Source: Bhargavaea changchunensis (lineage in GTDB: Bacteria; Bacillota; Bacilli; Bacillales_A; Planococcaceae). Taken from it: a stretch of DNA of 64,000 nucleotides. The stretch spans positions 115,908 to 179,907 of the forward strand of contig NZ_JBHTCT010000007.1 in NCBI RefSeq assembly GCF_042665595.1. Reading direction: 5' to 3'. The notes under the pieces are model-generated. The model ran no database searches. It saw nothing but the letters and a program-made list of their open reading frames with translations, and was not told the origin of the DNA. The first letter of the stretch is position 1. Every line of letters begins with the position of its first letter. Positions 59,840-64,000 of this stretch are shown here, in pieces. The translations under genes were made by a program, and so were the position numbers.

Positions 59840-60763
59840 ATGAAAATCGTTCAGTCCATTCTGGATCTGATCGGAAACACCCCCGCCGTCCGGCTCAATA
59901 AAATCCCGGATGCGGACGGGGCGAACGTATATATCAAACTGGAATCGTTCAATCCCGGCGGCAGCGTTAAAGACCGCGCCGCACTGAACATGATTGAACG
60001 CGCCGAAGCAGAAGGCAAGCTGACTCCAGGCAAAAGCACCGTCATCGAGCCGACATCCGGCAACACAGGGATCGGCCTCGCCATGGTGTGCGCGGCAAAA
60101 GGCTACCGGTGCATCATGACGATGCCGGACAACGCGACCGCGGAACGGGTAAAAATCCTGAAAGCATACGGCGCGGAAGTGTATTCGACGCCGGCTGCCG
60201 AACGCATGAACGGCGCCATCGCCAAGGCGGAAGAACTGGCCAAGGACATCCCGGATGCGTTCATCCCGATGCAGTTCGAGAACCCGGCAAACGCGGATGC
60301 CCACCGCGGAACGACCGCTGTGGAAATCATGGAAGCCTTTGACGGCAAGCTGGATGCTTTCGTCCTGACGGCAGGCACAGGCGGAACCGTGACCGGCACA
60401 GGGGAAGAGCTGAAAAAGCAGATTCCGGACCTGAAGATCTATGTGGTCGAACCGAAGGGGTCCCCCGTCCTGTCAGGCGGAGAACCCGGGCCTCATAAGA
60501 TTCCGGGCACCGGCCCCGGATTTGTTCCGGCCATCCTCAACCGTGACGTCTATGACGAAATCCTTCTCATCGATGACGGTGATGCCCAAGTGATGGCACG
60601 CCGCCTTGCCGCGGAAGAAGGCATCTTCGTCGGCGCATCCGCTGCGGCCTCCGCCCACTTCGCCGTACAGATCGCCAAGACGTTGCCGAAGGACGCCAAT
60701 GTCCTCTGCCTCGCTCCCGACACCGGCGAGCGGTACCTGTCGTCCGACCTGTTTCCGGAATAA
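59840..60763 (+). CDS. cysK: Cysteine synthase (O-acetylserine thiol-lyase)
   Basis: A 307-residue PLP enzyme that makes cysteine from O-acetylserine and sulfide. PLP Lys in NPGGSVKDRAALN (about 42), TSGNTGIGLAMV (about 70), TGGTVTGTG phosphate loop (about 177) and GISSGA-equivalent EGIFVGASAAAS near 262. AGGAAAGGCGG precedes the ATG. Divergent from the sulfonate transporter, which supplies sulfite and hence sulfide. Confidence 0.95.
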   Translation: MKIVQSILDLIGNTPAVRLNKIPDADGANVYIKLESFNPGGSVKDRAALNMIERAEAEGKLTPGKSTVIEPTSGNTGIGLAMVCAAKGYRCIMTMPDNATAERVKILKAYGAEVYSTPAAERMNGAIAKAEELAKDIPDAFIPMQFENPANADAHRGTTAVEIMEAFDGKLDAFVLTAGTGGTVTGTGEELKKQIPDLKIYVVEPKGSPVLSGGEPGPHKIPGTGPGFVPAILNRDVYDEILLIDDGDAQVMARRLAAEEGIFVGASAAASAHFAVQIAKTLPKDANVLCLAPDTGERYLSSDLFPE

Positions 60764-60799
60764 AAGGAGATACCCGAATTTACCGGGGACCTCCTTTTT
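60762..60799 (+). terminator. Terminator of cysK
   Basis: AAAAGGAG pairs with CTCCTTTTT, with inner CCCG/CGGG, overlapping the stop codon. Confidence 0.85.
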
Positions 60800-60828
60800 G
60801 CGGCCGGCGGACAGCCGCCCGCCTCGTA

Positions 60829-60905
60829 TTCTTCAAACTCAGGGGGCTTTTCTTCAAACTCGGGGCGGTTTTCTTCAAACTCGGAGGGCTATTCTTCAAA
60901 CTCAG
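60829..60905 (+). repeat. 21-bp-period array, four units (word TTCTTCAAACTC)
   Basis: TTCTTCAAACTC starts at 60829, 60850, 60871 and 60892, exactly 21 bp apart, with variable nine-base spacers. It lies between the convergent cysK and hom genes, behind the cysK terminator. Confidence 0.95.
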
Positions 60906-60918
60906 TTCCCCGCAACAC

Positions 60919-60955
60919 AAAAGCGATGCCCCGCTCAAGGCGAGGCATCGCTTTT
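60919..60955 (-). terminator. Terminator of hom
   Basis: AAAAGCGATGCC pairs with GGCATCGCTTTT just behind the hom stop codon (works in both directions). Confidence 0.9.
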
Positions 60956-60961
60956 CTTCAT

Positions 60962-61954
60962 TTACTTCGTCACGAGTTCGCGAAAGGTGGCATGTTCCCG
61001 CAGCAGCACTGCCGCGTCCTCGACCATGACGCTCGCGGTCGGAAGCATGCCGGCGCCCGGGCCGATCACAGTGAGCGTCCCGGCATAGGCCGTTTCGATG
61101 GCGACTGCATTGTCGACGCCGTCGATGCCGTAGAGCGGATGGTCTGGGCCGATCAGCACCGGGCCGACCGATGCCTGGATGGTGCCGTCTTCTCCGCGAC
61201 GCACATCTGCTATGTGGCGGTAGCGGAGGCCCTGCCGGTCTGCATCGGTCACTTCTTCAAGCGAGAGCGAATCGATGCCTTCCATCGGCACGTCTTCCCA
61301 GTCCGGCTGAAGGCCGAACGACAGACCGCTCAGGATCATCAGCTTGCAGAAGGCATCGAAGCCGGACACGTCATTGGTCGGATCCGCCTCGGCATAACCG
61401 AGTTCCTGCGCTTCCTTAAGCGCGTCATCGAATGTGCACGATTCCTTGCGCATCTTGGTCAGGATAAAGTTCGATGTGCCGTTCAGGATACCCTGAATTC
61501 CGGTCACTTCATTGGTGAGGTTCAGGTTGCCGATCGTCTTGATCACCGGGACGCCGCCTGCGACGGTCGCCTCGTATCCGACACCGGTCCCCTGTTCCTT
61601 GGCTTGCCGTTCAAGCGCCGGGGCGGCTTTGGCATACATCACCTTGTTCGCGGTGATGATATGGCAGCCGGCGGCGATCGCCTGCTCCAGATATGTGCGT
61701 GCCGGCTCTTCGCCGACGATCGCTTCGAAAACGACCTTCAGATCCGGGATGGCCAGGATTTCCTCAAACCGGTCGGTAATGAGGACTCCCGGAGTTTCCG
61801 GGCGGGTTTTATCCAAGTCGCGGACGAGGATCGCAGCAATTTCGATCGGAGAACCGATCGTTTTCTCAAGTTGTTGTTTCCGTTCATTCACGATTGTATA
61901 AATGCCTTGGCCGACCGTACCGAATCCAAGGATGGCCGCTTTCACTGGAGCCAT
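60962..61954 (-). CDS. Homoserine dehydrogenase, short form
   Basis: A 330-residue homoserine dehydrogenase: NAD(P) site ILGFGTVGQGIY (about 7-18), ITANK (about 105), and GGGVPVIKTIGN-type core with GILNGTSNFILTKM (about 180) and EADPTNDVSGFDA (about 210). It lacks the C-terminal ACT domain of the usual 430-residue enzyme, so it may escape threonine feedback. Placement downstream of SAM-controlled metY suggests supply of homoserine for methionine synthesis. GGAGGTGTTTCGCCC precedes the ATG. Confidence 0.9.
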   Translation of the reverse strand: MAPVKAAILGFGTVGQGIYTIVNERKQQLEKTIGSPIEIAAILVRDLDKTRPETPGVLITDRFEEILAIPDLKVVFEAIVGEEPARTYLEQAIAAGCHIITANKVMYAKAAPALERQAKEQGTGVGYEATVAGGVPVIKTIGNLNLTNEVTGIQGILNGTSNFILTKMRKESCTFDDALKEAQELGYAEADPTNDVSGFDAFCKLMILSGLSFGLQPDWEDVPMEGIDSLSLEEVTDADRQGLRYRHIADVRRGEDGTIQASVGPVLIGPDHPLYGIDGVDNAVAIETAYAGTLTVIGPGAGMLPTASVMVEDAAVLLREHATFRELVTK

Positions 61955-62002
61955 GGGCGAAACACCTCCGACACAAAGATTCCTTCCAATATAACAAGTT
62001 CC

Positions 62003-62035
62003 GCCCCGCAAGGAAACCCCCGGGGCGGGAAAAGT
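62003..62035 (-). terminator. Hairpin between metY and hom
   Basis: CCGCCCCG pairs with CGGGGCGG on the minus strand, followed by AACTTGTTAT. A weak terminator that may lower hom expression relative to metY. Confidence 0.55.
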
Positions 62036-62053
62036 TTAAAATTATTCAAACAT

Positions 62054-63343
62054 TCATGCGTTTACAGGAGCTGCAGTCTCAATCGCCTGTTTCAGATCGG
62101 CGATGATGTCTTCGACATTCTCAAGGCCGATGGAAAGGCGTACGAGTTCTTCTGTTGTCCCGCTCTTCTTCAGGTCTTCCGCAGAAAGCTGCTGGTGCGT
62201 CGTGGAAGCCGGGTGGATGATGAGCGAGCGTGCATCGCCGACGTTCGCGACATGCGAGAACAGCTTCACGTTGTCGATCAGCTTGCGGCCTGCATCGCGT
62301 CCGCCCTTGATGCCGAAGATGACAACCGATCCGGCGCCATTCTTCAGGTACTTTTTCGAGAGTTCGTACGACGGGTGCTCTTCGAGGCCGTTGTACTGAA
62401 CCCACTCGACGGACGGGTGATCCTTCAGCCACTGCGCGACCTTCAGCGCGTTTTCGTTGTGGCGCTGGATGCGGAGGTGAAGCGTCTCAAGCCCCTGGAG
62501 GAAGAGGAACGCATTATCCGGGCTGAGCGTCGGTCCGAAGTCGCGAAGCAACTGCACGCGGAGGCGTGTTGCAAATGCTGCCTGCGCCGTATCAATGCCG
62601 TAGCGGAGACCGTGATACGTCACATCCGGCTCCGTGTAACCAGGGTGGCGGCCCTGGGTCCAGTCGAACTTGCCCGCGTCAACGGCTACGCCGCCGACAC
62701 CGCGGCCGTGTCCGCCGATCCATTTCGTTGCCGAGTGGACGACAACGTCCGCGCCGTACTCGATTGGAGTTGAACCGTAAGGCGACGCAAATGTGGAGTC
62801 GATGATGAGCGGCAGGCCGTTTTCGTGCGCGATGTTCGCGACGGCTTCCACATCAAGGACGTTCAGGCTCGGGTTGCCGATGATTTCGCCGAAAATCGCC
62901 TTTGTCTTGTCGGTGATCGCCGCGCGGAAGTTTTCAGGGTCTGTCGAGTCGACGAACTTCACGTTGATGCCGTAACGCGGAAGTGTCACCGCGAACAGGT
63001 TATACGTTCCGCCGTAAAGGTTTGCCGCGGAGACGATCTCGTCCCCTGCCTGGGCGACGTTCAGGATCGAGAACGCGATTGCCGCCATCCCGGAAGAAAG
63101 CGCAACGGCAGCCGTGCCGCCTTCCAGTTCCGCGATGCGCTTCTCGAACGCGTCAACCGTCGGGTTCATGATTCGGGAGTAGATGTTGCCGGACTCTTTC
63201 AGGGCGAACAGGTTTTGCGCGTGCTCTGTGTCACGGAATGCATAAGCGGTCGTGCGGTAGACCGGTACGGCGATTGCGCCTGTTGTCGGATCCGGCTCCT
63301 GGCCTCCGTGCACGAGAATCGTTTCTGGTTTGAAGTTTGTCAT
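62054..63343 (-). CDS. metY: O-acetylhomoserine sulfhydrylase (MetY)
   Basis: A 429-residue PLP enzyme of the Cys/Met metabolism family: VVHSATKWIGGHGRGVGG with the PLP Lys (about 208), YSRIMNPTVDAFEKRIAELEGG near 50-70, and a C-terminal RLSIGLENVEDIIADL. Size and insert fit MetY, making homocysteine from O-acetylhomoserine and sulfide. TTTAGGAGGAAATC precedes the ATG. Controlled by an upstream SAM-I riboswitch. Confidence 0.94.
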   Translation of the reverse strand: MTNFKPETILVHGGQEPDPTTGAIAVPVYRTTAYAFRDTEHAQNLFALKESGNIYSRIMNPTVDAFEKRIAELEGGTAAVALSSGMAAIAFSILNVAQAGDEIVSAANLYGGTYNLFAVTLPRYGINVKFVDSTDPENFRAAITDKTKAIFGEIIGNPSLNVLDVEAVANIAHENGLPLIIDSTFASPYGSTPIEYGADVVVHSATKWIGGHGRGVGGVAVDAGKFDWTQGRHPGYTEPDVTYHGLRYGIDTAQAAFATRLRVQLLRDFGPTLSPDNAFLFLQGLETLHLRIQRHNENALKVAQWLKDHPSVEWVQYNGLEEHPSYELSKKYLKNGAGSVVIFGIKGGRDAGRKLIDNVKLFSHVANVGDARSLIIHPASTTHQQLSAEDLKKSGTTEELVRLSIGLENVEDIIADLKQAIETAAPVNA

Positions 63344-63416
63344 ATTGATTTCCTCCTAAAGGTATGGTTTCGATGGAAACACGATAGGAGAGGAGGTTTT
63401 GTCTTTTCGGAAAAAT

Positions 63417-63586
63417 GAAAAACCCTCTTCTCTGATAGGAAGAGGGCCGATGCGAACACGCCGCATGCCTCCCCTTATCTGCCAGATCCGCTCCCGGATC
63501 TGTAGGAATTAGCACCTTTGCAGACATCGTCCGCCGGTTGCCGGGCTTCGCAGGGCCTATTCCCTCCGCCGCTCTTGATAAGAGTA
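63417..63586 (-). promoter_or_regulatory. SAM-I (S-box) riboswitch with terminator
   Basis: On the minus strand: CTCTTATCAAGAG at the 5' side, GGAGGGA, GAAGCCCGGCAACC, GGTGCTAATTCC and CAGAT, the S-box core in order, then CAGATAAGG closing the P1 region. A terminator (CCCTCTTC/GAAGAGGG plus T5, 63417-63447) follows. High SAM should stop transcription of metY-hom. Confidence 0.95.
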
Positions 63587-63614
63587 TTCTGATTTTGTTT
63601 TCCATCTGGTAAAC

Positions 63615-63644
63615 AGTATAGGATTGTGCTGCGGGTAAAGTCAA
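63615..63644 (-). promoter_or_regulatory. Promoter of metY operon
   Basis: TTGACT, 18 bp, TATACT on the minus strand, about 30 bp before the riboswitch. Confidence 0.65.
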
Positions 63645-63725
63645 GTGTATTTTTCAGAAAAAACATGAAACGTTTCCCGGCTTCATCCGTTAACATAGTA
63701 GATTGCCATTTCTAGGAGGAATTCG

Positions 63726-63851
63726 ATGAAAACATGGAGAGAAAGACTCGAGGCAAATGGACTTGCCCAATACGTTGCTCCGTTTAGTGAACTGACAAAA
63801 CCCGGCTTCATCCTAGAAAAAGAAAACGCCGCCGGGACACTGGTGAACTGA
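63726..63851 (+). CDS. Small protein of 41 residues
   Basis: MKTWRERLEANGLAQYVAPF onwards, ending AAGTLVN. TAGGAGGAATTCG precedes the ATG and a strong terminator starts at the stop codon, so the gene seems complete and expressed. No hydrophobic segment and no family recognised. Divergent from the SAM riboswitch. Confidence 0.6.
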   Translation: MKTWRERLEANGLAQYVAPFSELTKPGFILEKENAAGTLVN

Positions 63852-63898
63852 ACCCCGAACTACGGACACTTTAAAAAAAGTCCCGGTTCGGGGTTTTT
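63851..63898 (+). terminator. Terminator of the 41-residue gene
   Basis: AACCCCGAAC pairs with GTTCGGGGTT, with inner GGAC/GTCC around an A-rich loop, then T5. Confidence 0.88.
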
Positions 63899-63953
63899 GC
63901 GTGGTCAAAAACTCCGCTATACTGAACACAAAGTTGAACGGAGGAGATTTTCA

Positions 63954-64000
63954 ATGAGCCGCCAACCTATCAATGAATCCATTCGCCGACTTCTCGAGGA
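63954..64000 (+). CDS. Partial gene, 5' end only
   Basis: ATG at 63954 after GGAGGAGA opens MSRQPINESIRRLLE and runs off the window. Too short to identify. Confidence 0.6.
   Translation, partial: MSRQPINESIRRLLE

Noticed and set aside
1946..60905. 21-bp arrays as CRISPR
   Set aside because: Words are only 10-15 nt, spacers 6-10 nt, and no cas genes are present.
60926..62773. Open plus-strand frame of 615 codons
   Set aside because: Antisense to hom and metY, both unambiguous; no ribosome site.

Overview
The window reads as chromosomal DNA of an endospore-forming, low-GC-phylum Gram-positive (Bacillales) with an unusually high GC content, roughly 55-60 percent by eye. Supporting this are a YyaC-type spore protein, a complete liaIHFSR envelope-stress operon, a class D sortase with an LPXTA surface protein, a YkoGH-like two-component system with PepSY partners, RocB/RocE-type arginine genes, purine-rich Shine-Dalgarno sequences nearly everywhere, and SAM-I and preQ1-I riboswitches in Bacillus style. 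A Planococcaceae-like organism (Bhargavaea, Sporosarcina or Planococcus type) is my best guess; the genus is inference. I saw no rRNA, tRNA, CRISPR, transposase or phage gene.

Layout: 1-850 spore protein YyaC with a divergent partial gene; 869-2803 BceRS-like two-component genes split by an inverted 21-bp-period repeat array; 2864-3800 three copies of a probable small RNA around a doxX gene; 3853-6830 sortase and its surface substrate; 7041-11365 PepSY proteins, VOC protein and a YkoGH/ArlRS-like two-component system; 11553-13881 metallo-beta-lactamase-fold hydrolase, YjdM and a NERD nuclease-like protein; 14100-19958 an arginine/guanidino-compound operon (RocE, two DDAH-fold hydrolases, RocB) with a divergent IclR regulator and a tandem operator; 20113-25685 AbgT transporter, two M14 carboxypeptidases and a second NERD protein; 25894-31857 small Tyr/Pro-rich protein, UppP, DedA, DUF4139 protein, M20 amidohydrolase with YfcC transporter; 32043-38145 a beta-oxidation-type acid degradation cluster (ligase, CoA transferase/racemase, acyl-CoA dehydrogenase, SDR dehydrogenase, thiolase); 38348-42182 lia operon; 42333-47857 assorted genes including a K+ channel, CPBP protease, P-loop kinase-like protein and an AT-richer alpha/beta hydrolase; 48001-51087 a third OmpR-type two-component system with an embedded small membrane ORF; 51257-56987 EamA exporter, BCCT osmoprotectant transporter, CopC/CopD and QueT under a preQ1 riboswitch; 57052-63586 a sulfur block (sulfonate ABC transporter, CysK, homoserine dehydrogenase, MetY under a SAM-I riboswitch).

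The most unusual signal is a family of intergenic arrays with an exact 21-bp period (two turns of B-DNA). Nine arrays are present. Each repeats its own 10-15 nt word separated by variable spacer bases. Five arrays share one word (TAATCTTCAAAC in transcript sense), two share GAATGTCTCGATAC, and two have private words. They usually sit directly behind a stop codon, and where genes run in tandem the orientation follows the upstream gene. I know of no described element that matches. The second is a triplicated approximately 78-nt RNA: a sigma-B-like promoter, a hairpin exposing a CCCCC loop, and a terminator whose stem changes sequence but not pairing. Both were read by eye from the sequence; database novelty could not be tested here.

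How the genes work together: the window is mostly housekeeping and accessory metabolism. The sulfur genes form a coherent uptake and assimilation module (sulfonate import, cysteine synthesis, homoserine and homocysteine synthesis). The arginine operon is laid out as a locally repressed catabolic unit. Four two-component systems plus sortase, LiaH, UppP and DedA give the region a cell-envelope-stress theme.
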